Source: Candidatus Yanofskybacteria bacterium RIFCSPLOWO2_02_FULL_45_18
Lineage (GTDB): Bacteria > Patescibacteriota > Minisyncoccia > 2-02-FULL-40-12 > GWA2-44-9
Assembly (NCBI GenBank): GCA_001795795.1
Contig: MGKV01000021.1
Span: 15,855-68,033, forward strand
DNA: 52,179 bases
Direction of reading: 5' to 3'
The position numbers and the translations under genes were made by a program. This document shows positions 1 to 7,730 of the stretch, piece by piece. The notes under the pieces were generated by a model, which was not told the DNA's origin, searched no databases, and saw only the letters and a program-made list of their open reading frames with translations. The stretch's first letter is position 1; every line of letters begins with the position of its first letter.

Positions 1-36
1 ATCGCCCAAAATCCGAATTCTGAAAATTGGCGGAGG
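1..36. repeat. Left copy of a 36-bp inverted repeat at tRNA-Ser 3' ends
   Basis: The reverse complement of these bases is identical to 51588-51623. The shared block begins inside the acceptor stem (CCTCCGCCA) of both tRNA-Ser genes and continues into the downstream flank to the window edge, so the left copy is truncated and the true repeat may be longer. This is what an attachment-site scar of an element that targets tRNA-Ser 3' ends would look like. Confidence 0.85.
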
Positions 37-270
37 GTGCAGGACTCGAACCTGCAAGGGATTGCTCCCGTCGGTTTTCAAGACCGATGCCATACCATTA
101 GGCGAACCCTCCATATAAACTTTGTTATTTTACCACAGATTTGGGGTGCTTTCCAGCTCGGATTGCTTTTGCAAACTTGGCGAAAAGACGGTCCAGTTTG
201 CTGTTCCTCATCGCTTCAAGGTGGCATTGGATGCCGAAGCAAAAATAGTTGGTATCGCGATGCTCAATGA
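1..270 (+). CDS. C-terminal tail of a serine recombinase entering from the left edge (partial)
   Basis: Frame 1 is open from the first base and runs antisense through the tRNA-Ser(UGA) gene to a stop at 268-270. Its first residues read IAQNPNSENWRR, exactly the peptide found near the end of the serine recombinase at the right edge of the window. The most economical reading is that a second copy of that recombinase lies just outside the window and reads toward this tRNA. Everything after about residue 12 is antisense tRNA and flanking DNA, so the biological C-terminus is uncertain. Only the shared peptide and shared DNA are seen; the body of the gene is inferred. Confidence 0.4.
   Translation: MAQNPNSENWRRVQDSNLQGIAPVGFQDRCHTIRRTLHINFVILPQIWGAFQLGLLLQTWRKDGPVCCSSSLQGGIGCRSKNSWYRDAQ
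28..112 (-). tRNA. tRNA-Ser(UGA)
   Basis: The acceptor stem GGAGGGT pairs with ACCCTCC, followed by discriminator G and an encoded CCA. The anticodon stem TCGGT/ACCGA encloses loop CTTGAAA with anticodon TGA (complement of bases 78-80). A long variable arm, diagnostic of serine tRNA, precedes the T arm with GGTTCGA-type loop sequence. It reads UCA and probably other UCN codons. Its 3' end lies in the repeat shared with the tRNA-Ser at the other end of the window. Confidence 0.95.
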
Positions 271-871
271 TCTCCGCTATCCCCTCCTTTGACCTCGCGG
301 AGACGGCGAAATCGGCTCCTGTCGTTTTGACCGCCTGATGGTGGGCGGAGTTAACTTTTAGCGATACTGTTTTTAATATCCGACGGGTTTTACTTTTGGG
401 GTCTATGAAAATTTCGTGGCCGTTATCTTTGGCGAAAAGTTCGGCATATATTCGGGTGCCGTGGTTTTCTTTAAGTTTAAGGTCGGGAAGATGCTGGTGA
501 AGAGTCCCGCCCGAAGCGATAGCCAGCGCCTGGCATCCGCGGCAGATGCCCAGAAATGGTTTTCGGTCGCGCAATATCTTTTTGAGCAAATAAAGTTCAA
601 GTTTGTCCCGCGCCGGCTCAAGACGGTCGTTTCGGGGATGGTTTTTCTCGCCATAATATTTAGCGTCAAAGTCCCCTCCGCCGATGAGTAGCGCCCCCTG
701 GCATTCGTTATAAAGGCAATCAACCGTTTTTCTGCTCATTAATGGTGAAACAAAGATCGGCGCCAGATCAAAACGGCGCATTTTTTCAAGGTATGTTTCA
801 CGGATGAGATTTATGGCAATATTAGTTTTATCAGTTTTTTTGGTGGCAAGCGGAACGATAATCTTGCGCAT
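125..871 (-). CDS. Class I glutamine amidotransferase-like hydrolase (gamma-glutamyl-GABA hydrolase / peptidase C26 family)
   Basis: The 248-residue protein has the GATase1 fold hallmarks: an LLIGGGDF strand-loop near 61-68, the nucleophile elbow GICRG with Cys110, and a His217-x-Glu219 pair in the sequence QCHLEA. In PuuD-like enzymes these residues hydrolyse gamma-glutamyl amides; the real substrate here cannot be told. The usual family motif is GxQWHPE, so the Cys and Leu in QCHLEA are unusual, but the catalytic His and Glu are kept. ATG start. It stands alone, ending 12 bases from tRNA-Ser(UGA) and reading in the same direction, so tRNA and gene could share a transcript. A role in amino-acid or cell-wall peptide scavenging is possible but is inference. 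Confidence 0.8.
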   Translation of the reverse strand: MRKIIVPLATKKTDKTNIAINLIRETYLEKMRRFDLAPIFVSPLMSRKTVDCLYNECQGALLIGGGDFDAKYYGEKNHPRNDRLEPARDKLELYLLKKILRDRKPFLGICRGCQALAIASGGTLHQHLPDLKLKENHGTRIYAELFAKDNGHEIFIDPKSKTRRILKTVSLKVNSAHHQAVKTTGADFAVSARSKEGIAEIIEHRDTNYFCFGIQCHLEAMRNSKLDRLFAKFAKAIRAGKHPKSVVK

Positions 872-914
872 AATAAATTATTGATTTAAACTATCTTAAC
901 AAAGGAGTGGCACC

Positions 915-1787
915 TTGAAAAGAAACCTCGTTCGGTGCTTTTTAATCGCTTTTTTTAGCGTCTTCACGATCTGTGCCGAGAATACTTATACGGCCAAACA
1001 AGCCAGCGTGATTCTTATTGATTTGCCGGCGCAGACTGCCGACACTTCTGTTTTTCTAATTATCTTTCGATGGCCTTTCTATCAGGTTGCGGCCAATAGG
1101 GTTTTGGTTGCGGTTGACGTTGAACAGGAGCCGGGAATTTATCCGATATCTTTGGTCCAAAACCTGCGGCCGCGGCCATTTGGCCAGCTGACGGTGAGAA
1201 AGGGCGTATTTCCGAAGATAAACTTGCCCCGAATTTATGTGGATTCGCAAAAAAAAGTCCGGCTTGAAGAAGAAGAAAGCGCCATTGTCCAAGCATTGGG
1301 GTCAGGCCCGTTACTTTATCCCAGTCAGCAACTTAAAGACAGGTTCGATTATCCGCTTGAGAAGTTGTCGGCGGATAATGTCCGCAGTTACGTAAGCGAT
1401 GGCATCGGTTCAGTTAGGACACGCCTCCGAGTTTGGCCGGATCGCCGCAAGGAATGGCATACCGCCGTTCATCGCGGCGTGGATTTAAAAGCCAGATATG
1501 AAAATGTTAAAGCAATTAATCCGGGCATGGTGGTTTTAACCGGTAATTATCTGGCCGAGGGCCAGTTTATTGTCATCTACCATGGCAGTGATGTCTACTC
1601 GCTTTATATGCATCTTTCCAAAATCTATGCGTTGACGGAACAGTATGTTGCCAAAGGTGAGATTATTGCTCAAAGCGGTGAGAGCGGCAATGCCACAGGA
1701 CCGTGCCTCCACTTTGCTATTCGCGCCTTTGGCGCTTCAGTGAATCCGTTGGAATTTATTGAGATTTATAACCCCTTCCTTGAGTAG
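915..1787 (+). CDS. Secreted M23-family metallopeptidase with altered active site
   Basis: The start is TTG preceded at 7 bases by a strong ribosome-binding site (AAAGGAG, 901-907). The product begins with a signal peptide (MKRN, then a hydrophobic run ending near Cys20-Ala21), has a beta-rich N-terminal half (30-120) and a C-terminal LytM/M23 domain (about 180-285). Zinc ligands His186 and Asp190 (HRGVD) and His266 are present and YMHLSK supplies the expected His233. The usual HxH motif reads Cys264-Leu-His266, so the catalytic first His is Cys. M23 enzymes cut peptidoglycan cross-bridges; this protein may be weak or non-catalytic, like EnvC-type activators. It is followed by an intrinsic terminator and appears monocistronic. 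Confidence 0.82.
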   Translation: MKRNLVRCFLIAFFSVFTICAENTYTAKQASVILIDLPAQTADTSVFLIIFRWPFYQVAANRVLVAVDVEQEPGIYPISLVQNLRPRPFGQLTVRKGVFPKINLPRIYVDSQKKVRLEEEESAIVQALGSGPLLYPSQQLKDRFDYPLEKLSADNVRSYVSDGIGSVRTRLRVWPDRRKEWHTAVHRGVDLKARYENVKAINPGMVVLTGNYLAEGQFIVIYHGSDVYSLYMHLSKIYALTEQYVAKGEIIAQSGESGNATGPCLHFAIRAFGASVNPLEFIEIYNPFLE

Positions 1788-1797
1788 AGGCGGGCTT

Positions 1798-1841
1798 GCC
1801 TGCTAAGGTTTTGCTCATCACAAAATCTTGGCAGGCTTTTT
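1798..1841 (+). terminator. Intrinsic terminator after the M23 peptidase
   Basis: GCCTGCTAAGGTTTTG pairs with CAAAATCTTGGCAGGC (one wobble) around a 7-base loop and is followed by five T. Confidence 0.9.
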
Positions 1842-1945
1842 AATTTGACAGATTGAACGTGAATCCGACTGGCGCATTCGATACAATCCGATAAGAGATT
1901 TGGCGGAAAACAAGTAACAGGACGACGCTCAACAGTGAGCGTCTT

Positions 1946-2863
1946 TTAATTTTGTTTTTTATTATGAAATTTTTCATGCACCTCCCGAAGTTGTTTGTCG
2001 GTAACATGAGTATAGATTTGGGTGGTGGTAACATTGGCGTGGCCGAGCATGGCCTGAACCGAGCGGATGTCGGCGCCGTTGCGCAAAAGGTCGGTGGCCA
2101 TGGAATGTCTTAGCGAGTGCGGCGAAACATGCTTGCCGACAATTCCGGCCCTGACGGCGTGCTTGGCCACAATACGCTGAATCGTGCGGGGGGTTAGGCG
2201 CAGATTTGACTCCTTGCCCTGATTTTTGGGAAAGCGGATAAATAGGGCTTCATCGGCATCGCTACGCCCCCCCAAATATTTATTTAGGTGATTCTTTGCT
2301 TCGTACGACAGAAACACCAGCCGTATTTTACTGCCCTTGCCTCGGATTGAGAACTCCCCCCTTTTCAGGTCTATCTTATCGCGGTCTAGCGAACACAGCT
2401 CGGAAACACGCATACCGGTGGAGAAAAGCGTGGCAAGAATTGCGCGGTCGCGCAAAGTATCCAGCTTATCTCCTTTGGGCGAATCAAGCAACCTCTTCAG
2501 CTCGCCCTCTTCTAAAAAAGTCACCTCACGGTCCTCTTGTTTGCCAAGTTCCACCCTCTCGGCCGGGACAGTTTTTACACCAATCTTTGCCAGATACTTG
2601 AGAAAATTGCGCAGGGCGATGACATGGTAGTTTTGGGTAACCTTTTTGAGCGGTTCTCCGTTGGCATCTATAATACGGTTTAGATAAAGGCGGTATTGGC
2701 GGATTTTTTCTTCGCCCAAGTCCCTAATGTCGTTGACCTTGGCAAACGACAAAAACCGCTCCAAATAGCGGCCATAGTTCTCCAATGTTTTGGCCGAACG
2801 ATTCTTTTCAATCTCCAGATATTCAAGATATTGGATTTTGAGTTTTTTGATATTCGCCTCCAC
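1946..2863 (-). CDS. xerD: Tyrosine recombinase XerC/XerD-like
   Basis: The 305-residue length matches XerC/XerD (about 300). An N-terminal SAM-like core-binding domain (about 5-95) is followed by the catalytic domain (about 115-295). All catalytic residues are visible: Arg152 (GMRVSEL), Lys176 (RGKGSK), His249-x-x-Arg252 (HSLRH), His275 (LGHAN) and nucleophile Tyr284 (IYTHV). The likely role is chromosome dimer resolution at a dif site with a single Xer protein, as in many reduced genomes; no dif-like sequence is recognised nearby. The GTG start is the last usable start before an upstream in-frame stop, with no strong ribosome-binding site. Whether it is XerC, XerD or XerA-like cannot be decided here. 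Confidence 0.9.
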   Translation of the reverse strand: MEANIKKLKIQYLEYLEIEKNRSAKTLENYGRYLERFLSFAKVNDIRDLGEEKIRQYRLYLNRIIDANGEPLKKVTQNYHVIALRNFLKYLAKIGVKTVPAERVELGKQEDREVTFLEEGELKRLLDSPKGDKLDTLRDRAILATLFSTGMRVSELCSLDRDKIDLKRGEFSIRGKGSKIRLVFLSYEAKNHLNKYLGGRSDADEALFIRFPKNQGKESNLRLTPRTIQRIVAKHAVRAGIVGKHVSPHSLRHSMATDLLRNGADIRSVQAMLGHANVTTTQIYTHVTDKQLREVHEKFHNKKQN

Positions 2864-2909
2864 GATTTCATTCTATACCATTATTGTGCGACAAGTAAGA
2901 GCGCAAGTT

Positions 2910-2938
2910 TGCAACTCTACAATTTTTATGATATGATA
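2910..2938 (+). promoter_or_regulatory. Sigma-70 type promoter of rpsO
   Basis: TTGCAA, 17-base spacer, TATGAT. Transcription would begin near 2945, giving a leader of about 120 bases before rpsO. Confidence 0.6.
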
Positions 2939-2944
2939 AGCAAA

Positions 2945-3067
2945 TACTAACTTAATCCCTGCGTTGGCTTGAGCGTAGCGAAAGCCAGTCCCGAGGCAAC
3001 TTCTAACTAATCAACGCCGAGGGGCTGGGACCGCTTACTTTTTAGCTGGTTCAGCGGGTATTTTATA
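2945..3067 (+). promoter_or_regulatory. Structured 5' leader of rpsO, possible S15 autoregulatory site
   Basis: The leader contains several mutually exclusive pairings: GCGTTG (2961-2966) with CAACGC (3013-3018); TGGCTT (2965-2970) with AAGCCA (2982-2987); CCAGTCCC (2985-2992) with GGGGCTGG (3021-3028). Interleaved stems of this kind allow a pseudoknot. S15 represses its own mRNA through structured leaders in several bacteria, with different structures in different lineages. That this leader does so is inference. Confidence 0.4.
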
Positions 3068-3340
3068 ATGTTAACCCCCAAACAGAAAAGCAAGGTCATT
3101 GAGCCGCACAAGCTTCACGAGAAAGATACCGGTTCGGCATCAGCGCAAATTGCGTTATTTACCGAAGAGATAGAAAAATTGGCTAAGCATTTGAAGAAAA
3201 ATCCCAAGGACAACAGCTCCCGCGTCGGTCTTTTAAAAATGGTTGCTAAGCGCAAGCGGCTTCTGGATTATTTAAAGTGCGTCGATTCCAAGCGATATGC
3301 TTCTTTAACCAAATCTCTTGGCTTAAAGCCTAAAGCCTAA
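3068..3340 (+). CDS. rpsO: 30S ribosomal protein S15
   Basis: The 90-residue protein matches S15 in length (E. coli 89) and carries the conserved central block DTGSASAQIALFTEEIEKLAKHL-like region (20-43), the loop with NSSRVGLLKMVAKRKRLLDYLK and the C-terminal helix. S15 binds 16S rRNA helices 20-22 early in small-subunit assembly. It heads the classic rpsO-pnp neighbourhood, with one NYN-domain gene between. The last codons and the stop lie inside a tandem heptad repeat, so the LGLKPKA tail is built from repeat units. Confidence 0.97.
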   Translation: MLTPKQKSKVIEPHKLHEKDTGSASAQIALFTEEIEKLAKHLKKNPKDNSSRVGLLKMVAKRKRLLDYLKCVDSKRYASLTKSLGLKPKA

Positions 3341-3364
3341 CGCCTAATTTCTAAGTTCTATTCT
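3323..3364 (+). repeat. Tandem heptad repeat, 6 units, across the rpsO stop
   Basis: Six consecutive 7-bp units of the form CTAAnnn (TTAAAGC, CTAAAGC, CTAACGC, CTAATTT, CTAAGTT, CTATTCT) end two bases before the start codon of the next gene and include the rpsO stop. Confidence 0.8.
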
Positions 3365-3366
3365 TC

Positions 3367-3906
3367 ATGACTGATAAAATCTCTATCTCCCAAAGGAAAA
3401 ACCACCGTGTCGGTGTGTTTGTTGATGTGTCTAACATGTATCATTCGGCCAGAAACCTTTATAATTCAAGAGTAAATTTCGGCGAACTTCTGAAGGTTGC
3501 AGCCACCGGTCGCGAGCTTGTCCGCGCCGTGGCTTATGTTATTAAGTCCGACACGCCCGAAGAAAAATCGTTCTTTGAAGCTCTTGGCAAGGCTGGTTTT
3601 GAACTGAAAATGAAAGACCTTCAAATTTTCCCCGGCGGCATGAAAAAGGGCGACTGGGATGTGGGCATCTCCATTGACGCAATCAGTCTTTCTAAACAAC
3701 TGGATGTGGTAGTAATTGTTTCGGGCGACGGCGACTTTGTGCCATTAGTAGATTATCTTCAGCATAGCGGTTTGATCGTAGAGGTGGTTGGTTTTGAAAG
3801 AAGCACCAGCGCCAAAGTGATTGAAGCGGCTAATAATTTCATTGACCTTGACCAGCAGCGGAAAGTTTTAATGCGCGCTCCGCGCAGAAAGCCCAAAACC
3901 AGCTAA
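3367..3906 (+). CDS. NYN-domain (LabA/DUF88) putative ribonuclease
   Basis: The product (179 residues) is a single NYN domain of the PIN-like nuclease superfamily. Candidate metal ligands are Asp20 and Asn23 (FVDVSNM), Asp96/Asp98 (KGDWDVG) and Asp121/Asp123 (SGDGDF). A basic tail (RAPRRKPK) could hold RNA. NYN proteins are thought to cleave RNA. Its place between rpsO and pnp, both RNA-related, fits a role in RNA processing or decay, but substrate and activity are not known. The ATG follows directly after a heptad repeat and no clear ribosome-binding site is seen. A hairpin terminator overlaps the end of the gene. Confidence 0.85.
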   Translation: MTDKISISQRKNHRVGVFVDVSNMYHSARNLYNSRVNFGELLKVAATGRELVRAVAYVIKSDTPEEKSFFEALGKAGFELKMKDLQIFPGGMKKGDWDVGISIDAISLSKQLDVVVIVSGDGDFVPLVDYLQHSGLIVEVVGFERSTSAKVIEAANNFIDLDQQRKVLMRAPRRKPKTS

Positions 3907-3930
3907 AAATCCAGCGGGAGCTGGATTTTT
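3905..3930 (+). terminator. Intrinsic terminator after NYN gene
   Basis: AAAAATCCAGC and GCTGGATTTTT pair perfectly around a 4-base loop; the A/T tracts on both sides make it potentially bidirectional. Confidence 0.8.
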
Positions 3931-4017
3931 AAATTGGTTTATGTTAAGCTGAAGTATGGGTGAAACTAATTAACAAATAAGTGTATAGGGATGGGGAACG
4001 AAAGTGTATGGGGCTTT

Positions 4018-4056
4018 GGCCCGCCTAAGTTTTGTTAAACAAAATTTAGGCGGGCC
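4018..4056 (+). promoter_or_regulatory. 19-bp leader hairpin upstream of pnp
   Basis: GGCCCGCCTAAGTTTTGTT (4018-4036) pairs with 4038-4056 over 19 base pairs with a single G-T wobble and a one-base loop. It is not followed by a T tract, so it is no terminator. In E. coli the pnp leader forms a long stem cut by RNase III, after which PNPase degrades it and represses its own synthesis; this hairpin sits in the matching place. Confidence 0.6.
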
Positions 4057-4099
4057 AGAATCTTGTTACTCATCCTCTCCTATTTATTTGTCTGTTTAC

Positions 4100-6202
4100 A
4101 TGGTAGCAAAAACATATAAGAAAGAGTTTGCTGGCAGGACTCTTTTCGTGGAAATCGGTCGTCTGGCCGGGCAAGCCAACGGTTCTTGCCGTGTTCAGTT
4201 TGGTGAAACTAATGTTTTGGTAACGGCGACTATGGGTGGAAAAGCTAAGGAAATTGATTACTTTCCCCTCTCGGTGGATTACGAAGAAAAGTATTATGCC
4301 GCTGGCAAAATAAAAGGTTCAAAATGGATAAAGCGTGAAACCCGTCCTTCGGACGAGGCTATCTTATCGGGCCGCTTGATTGACCGCGCTCTGCGCCCGA
4401 GATTTAATCACTTTATGCGCAATGATGTGCAGGTGGTGGCCACCATTCTAACCTTTGACGGCATCAATGATCCGGATGTTCCGGCTCTTTTCGGCGCGTC
4501 TTTGGCGTTGATGATTTCGGATATTCCATTTGATGGTCCGGTAGCAGGGATAAGAGTCGGACGCGTAGACGGAAAGTTAGTATACAATCCAACCTACGAA
4601 GAACGCGAAAAAAGCGATTTTGATATTGTTGTCGCCGGCACTGCCAACAAAATAAACATGATAGAAGCTGGCGCCAAGATTGTTCCTGAAAAAGATATTG
4701 CCAGCGCTATTGCCTCAGGATTTAAGGAAATGCAGGCATTAATTGATTTTCAGAAAGAAATTGCAAAGGATATTGCGCCAAAAAAGAAAGAAATCGCTAT
4801 CCTTGGCCACGACGAGGCGTTGGTTAAAATGGTAAGAGATTTTGTTGGCGCTAAACTTGAAAAGGCCATTTATACCCACTCAAAGCAGGAATATATGGAA
4901 AGCGTAGATGCGATTGGTTTGGAGTTGCAAGCTTATATCAAGAAACAATTTAACGGTCAGGATGATGTGGCAAAAAAACTTAGCGAATCACTGGTTATCT
5001 TTGAAGAGGAAATGGATCGTATCGTCCACAAGAATATACTTGAATCCGAAAAACGCCCCGATGGCCGGAAGTTGGACCAATTGAGGGAAATTACGGCGGA
5101 AATTGCCGTTCTTCCCCATTCGCATGGCACCGGGCTTTTTCAGCGCGGCACGACTCAAGCCCTCTCTTCGTTGACATTGGCTTCTCCCGGTATGGAACAA
5201 TGGGTTGAAACGATGGAAATTGAACTGACCAAGAAACGCTTTATGCACCACTATGTTTTTCCGCCTTTTTGTGTCGGCGAAGTTGGTCGTATGGGCGGTT
5301 CGGGCCGGCGCGAGATTGGTCACGGCGCCCTAGCAGAACGTGCATTATTGCCTATCATACCGTCCAAAGACGACTTTCCTTATACAATCCGTGTTGTTTC
5401 GGAGATATTGTCTTCCAACGGTTCATCTTCAATGGCATCGGTTTGCGGCGCATCGCTGGCCATGATGGATGGCGGCGTGCCGATTAAAACTCCGGCGGCC
5501 GGAATTGCCATGGGGCTGATGTTTGACGACAAAGGTGAGGAGTACAAAATTCTGACCGATATTCAGGGACCGGAAGACCATCATGGCGATATGGATTTGA
5601 AAGTTGCCGGAACCAAAGATGGAGTTACGGCAATGCAAATGGATGTTAAAGTTGAGGGCATCAGTAACGAGATCGTTGAAAAAACCCTTGAACAAGCCAA
5701 ACAAGCGCGCCTTGAAATATTAAGCAAAATAACTGAAGCGATAGCTACTCCGCGCAAAGAGCTGTCGCCGTTTGCTCCGAGGATTAAAACCATCAAAATA
5801 AATCCGGAAAAGATTGGAGCGGTTATCGGTCCGCAAGGCAAGATGATAAACGAGATAATTGAGAAAACCGGAGTCACGATTGATATTGATGATGACGGCT
5901 CGGTGTTCATAACTTCCGATAGCGACGAAAATATGAATAAGGCCATTAGCTGGATTCAGGCGATTGCTTACGAACCCAAACCGGGAGACGAATTTGATGG
6001 CAAGGTTACAAAATTGCTTGATTTCGGAGCTTTTGTGGAGTTTATGCCGGGTAAAGAAGGGATGGTCCATGTTTCGGAAATCTCTCAAGAGCGTATCCGC
6101 AAACCCTCGGATGTTCTTAAGGTTGGCCAAACTGTGCACATCAAAGTGATAAAGATTGATGATTATGGTAGAATAAACTTGACGATGAAAATTAACCATT
6201 AG
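4100..6202 (+). CDS. pnp: Polyribonucleotide nucleotidyltransferase (PNPase)
   Basis: Starting at the ATG of MVAKTYKKEF gives 700 residues, the normal PNPase length; an upstream in-frame GTG at 4004 would translate through the leader hairpin and is rejected. Order of domains: RNase PH-like 1 (about 10-145), helical linker (to about 300), RNase PH-like 2 with GTTQAL and the FPPFCVGE(V) region (about 310-545), KH domain with the GPQGK loop (about 555-615) and a C-terminal S1 domain (about 625-697). The enzyme degrades RNA 3' to 5' using phosphate and can add tails. The stop codon lies in a heptad repeat (TTAGAAA units). The leader hairpin suggests autoregulation. Confidence 0.96.
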   Translation: MVAKTYKKEFAGRTLFVEIGRLAGQANGSCRVQFGETNVLVTATMGGKAKEIDYFPLSVDYEEKYYAAGKIKGSKWIKRETRPSDEAILSGRLIDRALRPRFNHFMRNDVQVVATILTFDGINDPDVPALFGASLALMISDIPFDGPVAGIRVGRVDGKLVYNPTYEEREKSDFDIVVAGTANKINMIEAGAKIVPEKDIASAIASGFKEMQALIDFQKEIAKDIAPKKKEIAILGHDEALVKMVRDFVGAKLEKAIYTHSKQEYMESVDAIGLELQAYIKKQFNGQDDVAKKLSESLVIFEEEMDRIVHKNILESEKRPDGRKLDQLREITAEIAVLPHSHGTGLFQRGTTQALSSLTLASPGMEQWVETMEIELTKKRFMHHYVFPPFCVGEVGRMGGSGRREIGHGALAERALLPIIPSKDDFPYTIRVVSEILSSNGSSSMASVCGASLAMMDGGVPIKTPAAGIAMGLMFDDKGEEYKILTDIQGPEDHHGDMDLKVAGTKDGVTAMQMDVKVEGISNEIVEKTLEQAKQARLEILSKITEAIATPRKELSPFAPRIKTIKINPEKIGAVIGPQGKMINEIIEKTGVTIDIDDDGSVFITSDSDENMNKAISWIQAIAYEPKPGDEFDGKVTKLLDFGAFVEFMPGKEGMVHVSEISQERIRKPSDVLKVGQTVHIKVIKIDDYGRINLTMKINH

Positions 6203-6273
6203 AAATTAGAAATTAGAAATTAGTTCGCCATTGGCGAATTCTAAGTTCTAGTCGCTAGGTTCTAAGTTCTATC
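6199..6273 (+). repeat. Two tandem heptad repeats after pnp
   Basis: TTAGAAA occurs three times plus TTAG (6199-6223) and overlaps the pnp stop; after a small GCCATTGGC hairpin a second run of five 7-mers follows (6239-6273, TTCTAAG-like) and ends just before the GTG start of the next gene. Confidence 0.85.
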
Positions 6274-6274
6274 A

Positions 6275-7663
6275 GTGGTTGACGACCAAAAGACCAGTAC
6301 GATTGACGACTTGCTTAAGGAACTGACTGAACCAGCCAGCTCGGTTAAGCCTTCTACCGCACCCGTATCCTCACCCGCATTTTCACCTCGGCCATTGCCC
6401 CCACCCCCACTTCCATCCGTAACACCACCACCCCTACCTCCGCAAATTCCAAGAACCCCCCCGGTTCCGCCAGTAGTTCCTCCGGCAATCCCCCCGAGGC
6501 TAGTGGTTAAACCTATCCAATCACCAACTCCTTTAACTTCGGCAATTCCCCCAAGACCGGGACCGGAAATTAAACCTTCCCAACCACTACCTCCCGTAAC
6601 TTCTACAGTGCCCAAAACATACCAATCCTCAATCCGCTCAATGGCGGAGGATTTGGCTCGTTTGCGCGAAGGTCAACCTACCGGTGGCGTTACCGTTGAA
6701 AAGAATATCCCCACTGCTCCGGTTCCGGTTACGCCGCGTTCGGAAATAAAACCGATTTTGCCACTCCCTCAACCACCCAAGATAACCGCTCCGCCCGTAT
6801 TCTCGCCCACGCCTTCGCCTAAGATGGGGCCGGTTTTACCGCCAAAGCCAGAAATTATTACTCCCCCCTCACTCGGAGGCATTAATGTTCCCGGCGGTGG
6901 TTATTTAAGTCCCAGATTATTCTTGATCGGGGCGCTGATAGTGTTATTGGCCGGATTTTCAACTTGGTACTTTGTGATAAGACAGCCAGCGGAAATTACC
7001 GTTTCCCCCACTCCCTCCGAACCGACTGTAACGGAAATTACGTTGGAAGACATATTTCCAGTTTCCACCACCGTTATCAACTTTAGCGACTACGCTGATG
7101 TAGGTTCTCCAGCACAAAAATTTGCCAGCCAACTGGGATTATCTGTTAACCAAGGTGAATTTGAAAGATTAAGTGGAGCAAAAAACGGTCTCGCCGAAAC
7201 AAGAGCCAACGGTTTTATGGATAGTTTGCTGGTTCGGTACCCATTTGAGATGAAGACAGCCTTTTCTGACGATTCCGGAACATTCATCTATGGCCAGAAA
7301 GAAGCTTTTGATATTAGCGGCCAGATGGTGACTGGTGTTCCGGCATCCAGCCATATTGTAATGATCTCTGAAATTAAAGCCGGTCTTGGTATAAATCAAA
7401 CTTTAAATTCGTGGGAGGCCAGCATGATCGGCGATTTAAGCAATCTTTTTGGCCTTGAAAAGAATAAAGCATCTAGCGGAATCTTTTCGGACAATAACTA
7501 TCGGTCTACGCCAATAAGATTTAGGAATTTCCCATTTGCCGATAGCACCATTGATTATGGTATTGTTTCTGCCGGCGGCAAAAGATATTTTATTTTAACA
7601 AGTTCTCGTGAAGCTATGTTCGCAACCATTGATCAGATATTAGATTTTTCTCCCAGCCAATAG
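6275..7663 (+). CDS. Proline-rich single-pass membrane protein, function unknown
   Basis: The 462-residue protein begins with a short acidic segment (DDLLKEL), then about 190 residues of proline-rich low complexity (P, S, T, V), one transmembrane helix (about 215-235) and a C-terminal extracytoplasmic domain (about 250-462) with no motif I recognise. With a long cytoplasmic Pro-rich tail and an outside globular domain it resembles proteins that link cytoplasmic machinery to the envelope; this is inference. The start is GTG at 6275, directly after a heptad repeat, and no better start exists in frame. It ends with a strong terminator and appears to be cotranscribed with pnp or alone. Confidence 0.75.
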   Translation: MVDDQKTSTIDDLLKELTEPASSVKPSTAPVSSPAFSPRPLPPPPLPSVTPPPLPPQIPRTPPVPPVVPPAIPPRLVVKPIQSPTPLTSAIPPRPGPEIKPSQPLPPVTSTVPKTYQSSIRSMAEDLARLREGQPTGGVTVEKNIPTAPVPVTPRSEIKPILPLPQPPKITAPPVFSPTPSPKMGPVLPPKPEIITPPSLGGINVPGGGYLSPRLFLIGALIVLLAGFSTWYFVIRQPAEITVSPTPSEPTVTEITLEDIFPVSTTVINFSDYADVGSPAQKFASQLGLSVNQGEFERLSGAKNGLAETRANGFMDSLLVRYPFEMKTAFSDDSGTFIYGQKEAFDISGQMVTGVPASSHIVMISEIKAGLGINQTLNSWEASMIGDLSNLFGLEKNKASSGIFSDNNYRSTPIRFRNFPFADSTIDYGIVSAGGKRYFILTSSREAMFATIDQILDFSPSQ

Positions 7664-7692
7664 CGGTACCAACCCTGTGTTAATTTAAGTTC

Positions 7693-7717
7693 AAAAGAGG
7701 CGCTTGGCGCCTCTTTT
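7693..7717 (+). terminator. Intrinsic terminator after the proline-rich protein
   Basis: AAAAGAGGCGC pairs with GCGCCTCTTTT around a 3-base loop, with T tract; bidirectional in form. Confidence 0.9.
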
Positions 7718-7730
7718 GCTGTTACCAATA

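Noticed and set aside
4004-4099. Upstream GTG start extending pnp by 32 residues
   Set aside because: It would translate through the 19-bp leader hairpin and adds sequence unlike PNPase; MVAKTYKKEF is the family start.
6262-6615. Glycine-rich reading frame on the minus strand
   Set aside because: Shadow of the proline-rich coding sequence on the plus strand.
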